Shown one piece after another: positions 11,613 to 21,602 of a stretch of DNA of 64,000 bases. Positions within the stretch are counted from its first letter, which is position 1, and every line of letters starts with the position of its first letter. The stretch is from Prochlorococcus sp. AG-402-B05. GTDB lineage: Bacteria; Cyanobacteriota; Cyanobacteriia; PCC-6307; Cyanobiaceae. Below the pieces are notes generated by a model. It had not been told where the DNA came from. It searched no databases and saw only the letters and a program-made list of their open reading frames with translations. The translations under genes and the position numbers were made by a program. The stretch covers positions 1 through 64,000 of the forward strand of contig QCHK01000005.1 in the NCBI GenBank assembly GCA_003279635.1, written 5' to 3'.

Positions 11613-13538
11613 TTATGATTTAGTCTCCACTAAACTCTTTTTGCTGATTGATTCATCCATTATAAGTTTAAACTTATCCAAAGTCATTTTACCAAGATCT
11701 TTCCCCTCACGTGTTCTTACTGAGATTTCATTATTCTCTTCTTCTTTGTCTCCAATAATTATCAGGAAAGGTATTCTTTGTATTGTGTGTTCTCTTATCT
11801 TGAAGCCCACTTTTTCGTTCCTTGTATCAACAGAAGCTCTAAAACCATAATTTATTAATTTAGATTTAGTATCCAAGCATGCATCATTGTTTCTGTCAGT
11901 TATCCCCATCACTACGATTTGAAGTGGGCATAACCATATTGGCAAGTTCCCAGAATAGTTCTCAATTAAAATACCAATAAATCTCTCAAATGAACCTAGA
12001 ATTGCTCTATGCAGCATGACAGGGCATTGTTTCTTTCCATCAACATCTATGTAGCTTGAATTTAGCCTTTTAGGCATTGAGAAATCCACTTGAATTGTTC
12101 CGCATTGCCATACTCTATTGAGACAATCCTTTAAAGAAAATTCTATTTTTGGTCCATAAAAAGCGCCTTCTCCAGGTAGTAAAGACCAATCTAATCCTTT
12201 TGAATCAAGAGCATCCGAAAGAGCCTTTTCTGATTTATCCCATACCTCATCGCTTCCAACTCTTTTCTCTGGTCTTGTTGAGAGCTTAATGAGAATTGAA
12301 TTAAAGCCAAAGGCTTTATAAACTTCAAAAACAAGATCAATAAAACTTTGAACTTCTTCTTGTATTTGTTCATTAGTGCAGAAAATATGTCCATCATCTT
12401 GTACAAAGTTTCTTACTCTCATTAATCCATGTAGAGCTCCAGATGGTTCATTTCTATGACAAGATCCAAACTCTGAAAGTCTTATTGGAAGATCACGATA
12501 GCTTTTTAAACCTTGATTAAATACTTGTACATGACATGGACAATTCATTGGTTTTATAGCATATTCTTTATTTTCAGATGTAGTAGTAAACATATCCTCC
12601 TTAAATTTATCCCAATGTCCAGATTTTTCCCATAAACTTCTACAAACTATCTGAGGTGATTTTAATTCTTGATAATCATATTTTGAAATCGTTTCTCGGA
12701 TAAAATCTTGTAAAACTCTATAAATAGTCCAACCATTTGGATGCCAGAAAATCATTCCTGGTGCTTCTTCTTGAAAGTGAAAAAGTGAAAGTTTCTTACC
12801 TAACTTTCTATGATCTCTTTTTTCTGCTTCTTCAATTCTATTAATGTATTCTTTTAATTCTTTAGAATTCTTCCAAGCTGTTCCATATATTCTTTGAAGC
12901 ATTTCATTATTAGAATCTCCTCGCCAATAGGCACCAGAAACTTTCATTAATTTAAAAGCTCTTAGATGCCTTGTGTTTGGGACATGAGGTCCTCTGCACA
13001 TATCGATATACTCTTCATGTTTATATAGTTTTATAATTTCTTCTTTCGGTATATTTTTAATTATGTCTAGCTTGAAGGTTTCACCTCTTTTCGAGAAAAC
13101 CTGTTTTGCCTTTTCAGGAGAAACTACTTCTACATCTACATCATAATCTTTATTTATAAGTTCTTTTATTCTTTTTTCAATCTTCTCCAAATCTACTGGA
13201 GTAAATGTATCTTTGTATGAAATATCATAATAAAAACCATCCTCAATTACAGGGCCAATCGCCATTTTTGCCTCAGGATATAACTGCTTTACTGCGTGAC
13301 CAAGAAGGTGAGCGAATGAATGTCTAATAATTTCTAAACCTTCATTATCCTTTGATGTGATTATTTCTATTTTGGCATCATTCGTGATTGGAATACATGT
13401 ATCCAAAAGATTACCGTTGACTCTTCCCGCTAGTGCTGCTTTTGCTAAACCCGGACCAATATCTGTGGCTATTTTTTTAATGGTGACTGATGATTCATAG
13501 TCCTTTTTACTACCATCAGGTAAAGTAATTATTGGCAT
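11613..13538 (-). CDS. thrS: Threonyl-tRNA synthetase
   Basis: 641 aa; TGS domain, [11 protein letters not shown] editing motif, class II motifs ([26 protein letters not shown]). Confidence 0.97.
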   Translation of the reverse strand: MPIITLPDGSKKDYESSVTIKKIATDIGPGLAKAALAGRVNGNLLDTCIPITNDAKIEIITSKDNEGLEIIRHSFAHLLGHAVKQLYPEAKMAIGPVIEDGFYYDISYKDTFTPVDLEKIEKRIKELINKDYDVDVEVVSPEKAKQVFSKRGETFKLDIIKNIPKEEIIKLYKHEEYIDMCRGPHVPNTRHLRAFKLMKVSGAYWRGDSNNEMLQRIYGTAWKNSKELKEYINRIEEAEKRDHRKLGKKLSLFHFQEEAPGMIFWHPNGWTIYRVLQDFIRETISKYDYQELKSPQIVCRSLWEKSGHWDKFKEDMFTTTSENKEYAIKPMNCPCHVQVFNQGLKSYRDLPIRLSEFGSCHRNEPSGALHGLMRVRNFVQDDGHIFCTNEQIQEEVQSFIDLVFEVYKAFGFNSILIKLSTRPEKRVGSDEVWDKSEKALSDALDSKGLDWSLLPGEGAFYGPKIEFSLKDCLNRVWQCGTIQVDFSMPKRLNSSYIDVDGKKQCPVMLHRAILGSFERFIGILIENYSGNLPIWLCPLQIVVMGITDRNNDACLDTKSKLINYGFRASVDTRNEKVGFKIREHTIQRIPFLIIIGDKEEENNEISVRTREGKDLGKMTLDKFKLIMDESISKKSLVETKS

Positions 13539-13544
13539 AATCGT

Positions 13545-14558
13545 CTATTGAGTTGAATAAAATCCAAGAGCATCTTTAATTCTATTTAATGTTAACTTAG
13601 AAACCTCCTCGGCAGTAAGTTTGCCTTTATTTAGTATTCTTTTTAACTCTTCTGGATCATTCATTAGTTCTTTATATTTTTCTTGAATAGGTTTGAGAAT
13701 ATTAATCATTGCCTCTGTAAATTCTGGTTTGAATTTACCCCAGCCCATTTCTGCGCAATACTCAGCTGCTTTTTCTCTTCCTAGGCCAGAAATTATAGAA
13801 TAAATTGTTAAAAGATTATCGGCTTCAGGTCTTAAAGGATTTCCGAATTCTAATCCTAATTCTGAGTCGGTTTTTGCACGTTTTATTTTTTTAGTAATTA
13901 CATCTGGACCATCTAATAAAGTAATCCTACTATTCTCATTTGGGTCGCTTTTACTCATTTTCTTTGTTCCATCTGTAAGGCTCATAACTTTGGAACACTC
14001 TTTTAAAATTAAGGGATTTGGAACTTTAAGTATTGGATTATCTTTTGCTCCAAACTTTGAATTAACTCGTTGAGAAGCAATATCTCTTGCAAGCTCTAGA
14101 TGCTGCTTTTGATCTTCTCCAACAGGAACCAAATCAGCGTCATAGAGAAGAATATCCGCTGCCATAAGGACTGGATAATCTAATAATCCAATAGATACAT
14201 TGTCACCTTGTTTAATTGACTTTTCCTTAAACTGAATCATTCTCTCCATCCAGTTTAAAGGAGTTAAGCAATTTAATATCCAGCAAAGCTCGCTATGGGC
14301 GCTTATCTGACTTTGAATGAATATTGAGCATTTATCAGGATTCATCCCACAAGCTATATACAAAGCAGCTGTAGATAAAGAATTTTGGTGAAGAGATTTT
14401 GGGTTATGCGGAGTGGTTATCGCATGAAGATCAACAACGCAAACAAAAGTTTCGTAATTTTCTTGTAATTCAACCCAATTTCTTATTGCTCCAAGCCAGT
14501 TACCAATATGAACATCTCCTGTGGGTTGAACGCCAGATAAGACTCGCTTCTGATTCAC
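13545..14558 (-). CDS. trpS: Tryptophanyl-tRNA synthetase
   Basis: SGVQPTGDVHIGNWLGAIRNW; KMSKSDPN KMSKS motif. Confidence 0.97.
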   Translation of the reverse strand: MNQKRVLSGVQPTGDVHIGNWLGAIRNWVELQENYETFVCVVDLHAITTPHNPKSLHQNSLSTAALYIACGMNPDKCSIFIQSQISAHSELCWILNCLTPLNWMERMIQFKEKSIKQGDNVSIGLLDYPVLMAADILLYDADLVPVGEDQKQHLELARDIASQRVNSKFGAKDNPILKVPNPLILKECSKVMSLTDGTKKMSKSDPNENSRITLLDGPDVITKKIKRAKTDSELGLEFGNPLRPEADNLLTIYSIISGLGREKAAEYCAEMGWGKFKPEFTEAMINILKPIQEKYKELMNDPEELKRILNKGKLTAEEVSKLTLNRIKDALGFYSTQ

Positions 14559-15107
14559 TTATACTTGCTCGCTTTTATCTGTGGAAGCATCTTCATTTGA
14601 ACTTGCCGCTGTTGCTTTATCATTATCTTTTTCTTCAGGATCTTGAGCAACATTGTTTGCCTGATCAGTATCAGCGACCTCTTGTTCTTTAATTGGTTTT
14701 TCTGGCCTTGCAAAAGGGTTGGGCTTTGTGTTGACTGAGTTGTTATTTTCACCGTTATAGTTTCCCCTGTTACCCCTGCCTCTTCTTTGGTCATTGGCGG
14801 GTGCCTGAGACCTATATTCTTTGACTAAATTTTCAAGGCTTCCATCTTCAAGCATTTGTGCAAGAGTTCTTACTGCGAAACCTAGAACAGCGACAGTAGA
14901 TCGAAGATTAAAAGCTTCTTGTAATGATCTAGCTGCTCGCATTTCATTATCACTTAAGCGAATACGAAAGCCTCCCTCTCTATTGTTGGGACCTCGGCCA
15001 CCTCTGAAATTATTACGACCATTTTGTCTTTGGTTTTGGAAATCGCCACCACCTGACTGATTATTGGTGTAAGAGTCACCCATGAACATATTTGCCAATA
15101 GGGGCAA
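14559..15107 (-). CDS. Hypothetical protein with Gly/Arg-rich low-complexity flanks around a helical core
   Basis: GGRGPNNREGG...RRGRGNRGN; core LSDNEMRAARSLQEAFNLRSTVAVLGFAVRTLAQML; true start may be MGDSYTNN at about 15083. Confidence 0.7.
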   Translation of the reverse strand: MPLLANMFMGDSYTNNQSGGGDFQNQRQNGRNNFRGGRGPNNREGGFRIRLSDNEMRAARSLQEAFNLRSTVAVLGFAVRTLAQMLEDGSLENLVKEYRSQAPANDQRRGRGNRGNYNGENNNSVNTKPNPFARPEKPIKEQEVADTDQANNVAQDPEEKDNDKATAASSNEDASTDKSEQV

Positions 15108-15319
15108 GTGTGACGCATAGCCGGTACTTTTGCGACATATTTGAATATCTTGATTAGCACTTTCACATCTAATGATATTTATCCCAGCGGAATGATTTGA
15201 TTTCTTTAGGCATAAATTTTTCTTCTTAAAAACGTAAAACCTTCTTTCTTTGAGGTTATTAAGGGAAAATTTGCTTTAAAATGAAAGTTAGCTAAGAAGA
15301 AACTGTATTTATTGAAATC

Positions 15320-16675
15320 GTGGAAAATCATTCATTAACAAAATCTCCTCTCTCCTTGCCTTCTTTTTCGATTCCGAAAATTAGTCTTTTTATTGGGCTA
15401 ACTATTACAGGTCAATGGGTTTTAAGTGATGTGGCCCATATCCCTGGGGGTGGACTTGGATTGCTACTAGGACTTGGTTGTATTTTTTATTTTTTAAAAC
15501 CAGGGAAGGTTTCATTTGATGCTCCCTCTACTGTTCAAGGATGGGTAAGAAGATGTCATGACGTTTTAGAGAATTTTGAGTACTTACTTGAGGATGGAGA
15601 GCAAAGTGAAAGAAAAAAAGAAAGAATTAATTCCTTGCAAAAAATTATTGATAGAAGCGAAGATCAAAGCATTGGTTTCTTGAAAACAAAAGGCGTAAAA
15701 TTACCTGATAAAGATCAATTGGAAAAAGGTTTAGGAATAAATAATCAAATAAAAGTTTCTTTTCCACCAGCTCTTCCTGTAAGAGATCGAAATTGGATTT
15801 TGCCAGATTTAATCCAAGAGCAAGATTTTATTGTTTATTCTTTGGCACTTCCAATGAGCGCAGCTGATCTTTTGTGGATTAAAAATATCCCTTCAGATCA
15901 ACCAGCCTGGCTAATGGTTGCTAGCAAAGAATCTACTAATTGGTCTGATGAGCGAAATGCATTAGAGGCTCAATTACCAGATAGATGGACTAACAGAGTA
16001 TTGAAATGGGATGGATCTCAAACAGAAATATCAACGGTTCTTTCTCCAATTAAGAAACTTCTTGAAAATCCAAAGAAGAATACAGACATTACTAAGCAAA
16101 GACTTTTGTCTCGATTGCATACTTCTTGGCAAAAAGATTTAGAAAAATTAAGAAGAGAAAAATTCAAGGTTATTCAAACTAGATCTCAGTGGATAGTTGC
16201 TGGTATCGTTTTCGCTTCCCCTGTAGCCTCAACTGATTTGCTTGCAGTTGCAGTGGTTAATGGCTTGATGATCAAAGAAATGTCGAAAATATGGTCTTCA
16301 AAAATGAAGCCAGAATTACTTGAGGCAGTCTCACGACAACTAGCAATAGCTGCAATTGCTCAAGGAGTGGTTGAATGGAGTGGACAGTCCTTGTTGAGCT
16401 TGGCAAAGCTTGATGGCTCCTCTTGGGTTGCTGCTGGAACAATTCAGGGCTTGAGTGCTGCTTATTTAACAAGAGTGGTTGGCAGATCGATGGCTGATTG
16501 GATGGCTCTCAATAATGGAGTAACTCAACCTGATTTAGAACTTATTAAGCAACAAGCTCCTCAACTAGTGTCAAAAGCTGCTGAGCTAGAAAGAGTTGAT
16601 TGGGTGGCTTTTTTAAAGCAATCAAAAGAATGGATTCAGTCTCAATCTATTAATTACAAAGTTAAATCAGTTTAA
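15320..16675 (+). CDS. YcjF/DUF697-like membrane-associated protein
   Basis: N-terminal TM, C-terminal VASTDLLAVAVVNGLMIKEMSKIW...AYLTRVVGRSMADW typical of DUF697. Confidence 0.72.
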   Translation: MENHSLTKSPLSLPSFSIPKISLFIGLTITGQWVLSDVAHIPGGGLGLLLGLGCIFYFLKPGKVSFDAPSTVQGWVRRCHDVLENFEYLLEDGEQSERKKERINSLQKIIDRSEDQSIGFLKTKGVKLPDKDQLEKGLGINNQIKVSFPPALPVRDRNWILPDLIQEQDFIVYSLALPMSAADLLWIKNIPSDQPAWLMVASKESTNWSDERNALEAQLPDRWTNRVLKWDGSQTEISTVLSPIKKLLENPKKNTDITKQRLLSRLHTSWQKDLEKLRREKFKVIQTRSQWIVAGIVFASPVASTDLLAVAVVNGLMIKEMSKIWSSKMKPELLEAVSRQLAIAAIAQGVVEWSGQSLLSLAKLDGSSWVAAGTIQGLSAAYLTRVVGRSMADWMALNNGVTQPDLELIKQQAPQLVSKAAELERVDWVAFLKQSKEWIQSQSINYKVKSV

Positions 16676-16749
16676 GTTTATAACTTTTCTTCTGGTATAT
16701 CTTTGGCTTATATTTAGATAAAACATTAATATTTTCTAATTTCAAATAT

Positions 16750-17715
16750 ATGTTTAATAAAAAGGTTGTTTCTGAGTTTATTTATAAGAAAAATAAGATA
16801 TTTAATCTCTCTATTGTCCTTGTTTTTAATATTTTATTTCTGACAGGATGTGTAAATAAAAACACCTATGAACCAAACAATGATAAGCCTTTCGTTTTAA
16901 CTACTTTTACGATTTTGGCCGATCTTGCTAGAAATGTTGCTGGGGATAGACTTCTAGTTAAATCAATAACGAAACCAGGAGCAGAAATCCATAGTTATCA
17001 ATTTACACCTAGTGATATTGTAAAAACTAAAGGAGCAAAACTGATTATTGAAAATGGTTTAGGCCTTGAAGCATGGTTTTCGAAATTTATGATTAGCACG
17101 GGTGATATTCCCAATGTGAAATTAACCGAGGGGATGAAGCCATTTTTGATAGAAGGAGATGCTTATTCAGGGAAGCCAAATCCTCATGCTTGGATGTCAC
17201 CCAAAAGAGCTATGAAATATGTAGATAAAATAGTTGATGCTTTTATTAACATCGATCCTGATGGAGCTCTTGAATATTCATCTAATGCTTCAACCTACAA
17301 AGCTAAACTTGAAACGCTTGATAAAGAGCTAAGAGATTCTTTATCCTCTATTCCTAAAGAAAGAAGATTTTTGGTGACATGTGAAGGAGCCTTTACTTAT
17401 CTGGCCCGTGATTACGGAATGAAAGAGGCATTTTTGTGGCCAGTTAATGCTGAAAGTCAAGTAACCCCTAGGAGAATGGTGAATCTAATCAAAAAAATCA
17501 AAGAAAATGAAGTCCCTACAATTTTTTGCGAAAGTACTGTCAGTGCAGAAGCACAAATGGAAGTCGCGAAATCAAGCGGAGCTGTTTTTGGTGGGACCTT
17601 CTACGTTGATTCACTCTCAGAACTAAATGGTCCTGCTCCTACCTATATAGATTTACTAAGGCACAATGTTCGATTAATTACTAAGGGTCTATCCATTTCA
17701 GAAGTTAAAAAATAA
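16750..17715 (+). CDS. Metal (Mn/Zn/Fe) ABC transporter, substrate-binding lipoprotein
   Basis: Lipobox FLTGCVN; ZnuA/MntC-like TTFTILADLARNVAGDRLLVKSITKPGAEIHSYQFTPSD, PNPHAWMSP. Confidence 0.9.
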   Translation: MFNKKVVSEFIYKKNKIFNLSIVLVFNILFLTGCVNKNTYEPNNDKPFVLTTFTILADLARNVAGDRLLVKSITKPGAEIHSYQFTPSDIVKTKGAKLIIENGLGLEAWFSKFMISTGDIPNVKLTEGMKPFLIEGDAYSGKPNPHAWMSPKRAMKYVDKIVDAFINIDPDGALEYSSNASTYKAKLETLDKELRDSLSSIPKERRFLVTCEGAFTYLARDYGMKEAFLWPVNAESQVTPRRMVNLIKKIKENEVPTIFCESTVSAEAQMEVAKSSGAVFGGTFYVDSLSELNGPAPTYIDLLRHNVRLITKGLSISEVKK

Positions 17716-18512
17716 TGAACCCAATTTTTAAAAGCCATGAGAAAGATTTTATGCGTATTGAGGCAGACCAAGTTTGTGTTGACTACAACGGTACAGTTGC
17801 TCTCTATGACGCAAGTTTAAATTTAAAAGCGGGATCAATATGTGGTCTTGTGGGGATGAATGGTGCAGGAAAATCAACTTTTTTCAAGGCTCTAATGGGT
17901 TTTGTTAGACCTTCAAGGGGAAAAATTAGGATCAATGGTATAAAGGTTAATCAAGCCCAGAAGGAGCAATCGGTTGCATATGTTCCACAAAATGAAGGTA
18001 TTGATTATTCATTTCCCGTGAGCGTTTGGGATGTTGTGATGATGGGGAGATATGGCGCTATGAATATTTTCCGAATACCAAGAGAATCTGATAGGAGAGC
18101 CGTTGTTCATGCCCTTGAAAGAGTTGATCTTTTGGATCTCAGAGAGAGACCAATAGGATCTTTATCAGGAGGTCAACGCAAAAGAGCTTTTCTTGCAAGA
18201 GCAATTGCTCAGCGGGCATCAGTACTTCTTTTAGACGAGCCTTTTTCGGGAGTTGATGTGCCTACTGAAAAGCTTATGGCTGAGCTATTTCTTCAGTTTC
18301 GACAAGAAGGACATACTATTTTGATATCTACTCATGATTTGAATCATGTGAGAGATTTTTGTGATTTTGTTGTCCTTATCAATAAGACTGTTCTTGCTTA
18401 TGGTGAAACCTCGGAAGTTTTTACTTCGGAAAATCTAAATAAAACATTTGGAGGAATTCCACCAAATCCTTTATCAGGGCCGACTTCAAGTAAAGATTTT
18501 GTAAATGAGTGA
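17715..18512 (+). CDS. Metal ABC transporter, ATP-binding protein
   Basis: Walker A GMNGAGKST, signature LSGGQRKRAFLARAIAQ, Walker B VLLLDEPFSG. Confidence 0.94.
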   Translation: MNPIFKSHEKDFMRIEADQVCVDYNGTVALYDASLNLKAGSICGLVGMNGAGKSTFFKALMGFVRPSRGKIRINGIKVNQAQKEQSVAYVPQNEGIDYSFPVSVWDVVMMGRYGAMNIFRIPRESDRRAVVHALERVDLLDLRERPIGSLSGGQRKRAFLARAIAQRASVLLLDEPFSGVDVPTEKLMAELFLQFRQEGHTILISTHDLNHVRDFCDFVVLINKTVLAYGETSEVFTSENLNKTFGGIPPNPLSGPTSSKDFVNE

Positions 18513-19377
18513 ATTTCTAATTTCGATTACGCCAATTGATTGGCTATTGGATCCATTAACTCATGACTTCATGAGAAGAGCTTTAATGGTTAGCGCATTA
18601 GTGGGAGGTGTTTGTGGACTTTTATCTTGTTATATGACATTAAAAGGGTGGGCATTAATGGGTGACGCGGTTTCCCATGCGGTTATGCCAGGGGTGGTTG
18701 TTGCTTATGCATTAGGGCTCCCTTTTTCCTTAGGTGCGTTTGTTTTTGGAGTTGGTTCAGTTGCTTTGATTGGATTTGTTAAACAGAAATCTAGAATTAA
18801 AGAAGATACGGTCATAGGACTTGTTTTTACTGGCTTTTTTGCATTAGGCCTTGTATTGGTTTCAAAAATTAAAAGTAATATTGATCTAATGCAAATACTT
18901 TTTGGAAGTCCTCTAGGGATTTCTCGTTCAGATGTTAACCAGACTTTAATAATTTCTTTTATTGTTATATCTATTTTGCTTATATTTAGAAAAGATTTAA
19001 TGCTTTATTGTTTTGATGCTAAGCATGCTAGATCTATAGGAATTAACACAGGTATACTTCATTATTTATTATTAACTTTATTATCTCTATCAGCAGTAGT
19101 TGGTTTGCAAACTGTTGGTATTATTTTAGTAGTAGCAATGCTTATTACTCCTGGTGCTACAGCATATTTGTTGACTGATCGTTTTGATCAAATGACTTTA
19201 TTAGCAGTTATTAGCAGCTCGTTCTCAAGTATTCTTGGTGTCTATATAAGTTTTTGGTCTGATATTGAAACAGGTGGATCTATCGTTTTAGTTCAAACAT
19301 TAATATTTTTAATAGCATTTTTATTCGCTCCAAGATATGGAATATTTAAAAACCAAACTTTTATGAATAATAATTAA
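18505..19377 (+). CDS. Metal ABC transporter, permease
   Basis: ABC-3 family: GWALMGDAVSHAVMPGVVVAYALGLPF; overlaps upstream ATPase gene. Confidence 0.93.
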   Translation: MSEFLISITPIDWLLDPLTHDFMRRALMVSALVGGVCGLLSCYMTLKGWALMGDAVSHAVMPGVVVAYALGLPFSLGAFVFGVGSVALIGFVKQKSRIKEDTVIGLVFTGFFALGLVLVSKIKSNIDLMQILFGSPLGISRSDVNQTLIISFIVISILLIFRKDLMLYCFDAKHARSIGINTGILHYLLLTLLSLSAVVGLQTVGIILVVAMLITPGATAYLLTDRFDQMTLLAVISSSFSSILGVYISFWSDIETGGSIVLVQTLIFLIAFLFAPRYGIFKNQTFMNNN

Positions 19378-19389
19378 ATTAAGCAAACA

Positions 19390-20569
19390 ATGAGTAATCT
19401 TTCTAATAAACAAAAATGGAGTTGGTGGCCACTTTTACCGCTCTATCCTTATGGCAGAAAAAGAACAATATTCAGGGAATTAGTTCCTAATCAGATTTGG
19501 AGTTTTGAACAACTTCAGGGAATTTATTATGTTGCTGTTCCAGTAAGGCTATTAGTAGTGAGAGTAAAGAATGGGTTGATGATAATTAACCCTCTCCCTC
19601 CTACCGAAGAATTGCTAAGGGACATAGATGTAATTGTGAAAAAAATTGGCCCCGTAAAAACAATTGTTTTACCAACGGCCTCTGGTTTGGAACATAAAAT
19701 TGCTCTTCCTGCTTTGGCTAGAGCCTTTCCTGATTCAAAAATATGGGTTTGCCCAGGGCAATGGAGTTTCCCATTTCAGTTGCCTTTTGATTGGTTGGGA
19801 ATTCCCTCTAAAAGAACAAATATCTTATTGGCTGATGGATTCCCTCATAGTGATTATTGTGACTGGATTTCATTGGGACCAATTGATATTGGTCTAGGAC
19901 GCTTCCAAGAAATATCTTGTTTTCATAAACTATCAAAATCTTTATTGGTTACTGATGCACTTGTGGGGATTGATGAGACTCCTCCAGAGCTCTTTGATTT
20001 AGACCCTACCCCTTTATTGTTTCATTCAAGAGAGAAGGGGAATGAAGAGCTTATTGATACTCCAATTGCAAGAAGAAAAGGATGGCTTCGTTTGGTTCTT
20101 TTTGCTTCCTACTTAAGACCTGAAAAGTTGGAGATACCAAAAATACAAGAAATTTTTGGAAACGCTTTTAAACCAAATTTAAGAAATAAAAGAGCACATT
20201 TTGGTATATATCCTTTTTCTTGGCAGAAAGGATGGGAGTTATCTGCTAAAAATCTTGTTGGAAAAAATACACCTTTAGTACAAATTGCTCCTGTAATAGA
20301 AAGGCTGGTTTTCCCTAGAGGAAAAAAAGCTTTTTTAGTTTGGTTGAATAAAATTGAGTCTTTAAAAGGAATTTCTTTTCTGATTTCTGCTCATTACAGT
20401 GGAAAAGTGAGATTTACAAAAAAGTGAAATAAGAGCTTTAAAAATTAAAATTGGTAATTCAAATTGGGAAAGAACCCATGGAGATTTTAAGTTTTTAAGT
20501 TGGTTTGATCAAAAACTATTAAATACTGGAATAGTTCCTAAAAATCCACTTAAAAAATTCAGCGATTAA
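19390..20569 (+). pseudogene. DUF4336-like protein with apparent frameshift near the 3' end (track ORF 19390..20427; in-phase tail in the +1 frame to 20569)
   Basis: ORF stops at TGA 20425-20427 right after A6 (20418-20423). Skipping one A continues as SEIRALKIKIGNSNWERTHGDFKFLSWFDQKLLNTGIVPKNPLKKFSD*. Confidence 0.7.
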
Positions 20570-20910
20570 ATTTTTTCTGGGTCAACAGACATCTCTTCGT
20601 CAGATAAAAGTGTTTCTTCTAATTGTTTTCTTTGTTCCATCTGTCTTAAGAAATAGCCTGTCATCATTGCAGAGGCTAATAAACTTGCCAAATTATCTTT
20701 GCTAGAGGTTACTTTTACTTCAAATTGCTCTCCAGGAAGCATTCCCAACAAACCTTGAACGTTGTGTCTAATTACTTCTTGAATTTCAGGACTAGCTGAC
20801 TTTGCAACTCTCTGGAGAACATCTGCCGGTTGATCTTGTAAGTACTGGATTAAAGCATTGGCTTCGTGGCCTTCATTATTGTCTGTAGCTAAGAATTCAG
20901 GATTAAACAT
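20566..20910 (-). CDS. DUF760 domain protein
   Basis: NALIQYLQDQPADVLQRVAKSASPEIQEVIRHNVQGLLGMLPGEQFEVKVTSSKDNLASLLASAMMTGYFLR. Confidence 0.8.
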   Translation of the reverse strand: MFNPEFLATDNNEGHEANALIQYLQDQPADVLQRVAKSASPEIQEVIRHNVQGLLGMLPGEQFEVKVTSSKDNLASLLASAMMTGYFLRQMEQRKQLEETLLSDEEMSVDPEKI

Positions 20911-20972
20911 CCAGTTTTTTCCATGTAATTACACATTATCGCAAAAAGTACTCTAATAAAATTTAATTTAGG

Positions 20973-21539
20973 TTATGGGAACCGAATAGGCCCTATTTTT
21001 TTTAATGGCCAGTACCTTGCAAGGGCAGTACCTATAAGATTTTTTTCTGGGAGAGCTCCCCAAATATGAGAGTCTAAACTGTTATTTCGGTTGTCTCCTA
21101 AGACCCAAAGTGAATAGTCAGGTACATTTATTGCGTCCATTTCATATTGGATAGGTTCTTTAATCCAAGGTTCATTTATTTCTTTTTCATTTCTATATAG
21201 TCTCCCATTAGTAACTTCTATTTTGTCTCCAGGTAATCCAACGACTCTTTTTATTAGCGCTGAACCATCACTGTAACCTGCTTCTGTAAGAATTTTTGGA
21301 GGTTTGAAAATAACAATCGTATTTAAATTTAAATGTTTATTTAGTTTATTATTAAGTCTTGGGGTTATTTTTTCTATCAATATTCTGTCTTGAATTTGCA
21401 AAGTTGGAATCATTGATCCAGATGGAATCCATCTGGGTTCAAATGCTTGCCATCTTAATAAAAGCGCAATTAATATCCAAACCAACAATCCTTTCCAGCT
21501 ATTTTGGTTTTGATTCTTTTTTGATCCAGTAGATGTCAT
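20973..21539 (-). CDS. lepB: Signal peptidase I
   Basis: EPRWIPSGSMIPTLQIQDRILIEK (catalytic Ser), ALIKRVVGLPGDKIEV (catalytic Lys), VLGDNRNNSLDSHIWG. Confidence 0.95.
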   Translation of the reverse strand: MTSTGSKKNQNQNSWKGLLVWILIALLLRWQAFEPRWIPSGSMIPTLQIQDRILIEKITPRLNNKLNKHLNLNTIVIFKPPKILTEAGYSDGSALIKRVVGLPGDKIEVTNGRLYRNEKEINEPWIKEPIQYEMDAINVPDYSLWVLGDNRNNSLDSHIWGALPEKNLIGTALARYWPLKKIGPIRFP

Positions 21540-21602
21540 GAATTTTCTTTGTTTTAGTTACTTGTTGGAAAGTTTTTTACAAAAATCGAAGTAGTTGTTC
21601 TT

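Noticed and set aside
14399-14954. ORFs 14399-14692 and 14555-14794 around trpS and the RGG-like gene
   Set aside because: Alternate-frame or antisense reading of better-supported genes
20418-20427. Programmed +1 frameshift at AAA-AAG-TGA
   Set aside because: Not a known shift-prone motif such as the prfB CTT-TGA site; homopolymer indel is the simpler explanation
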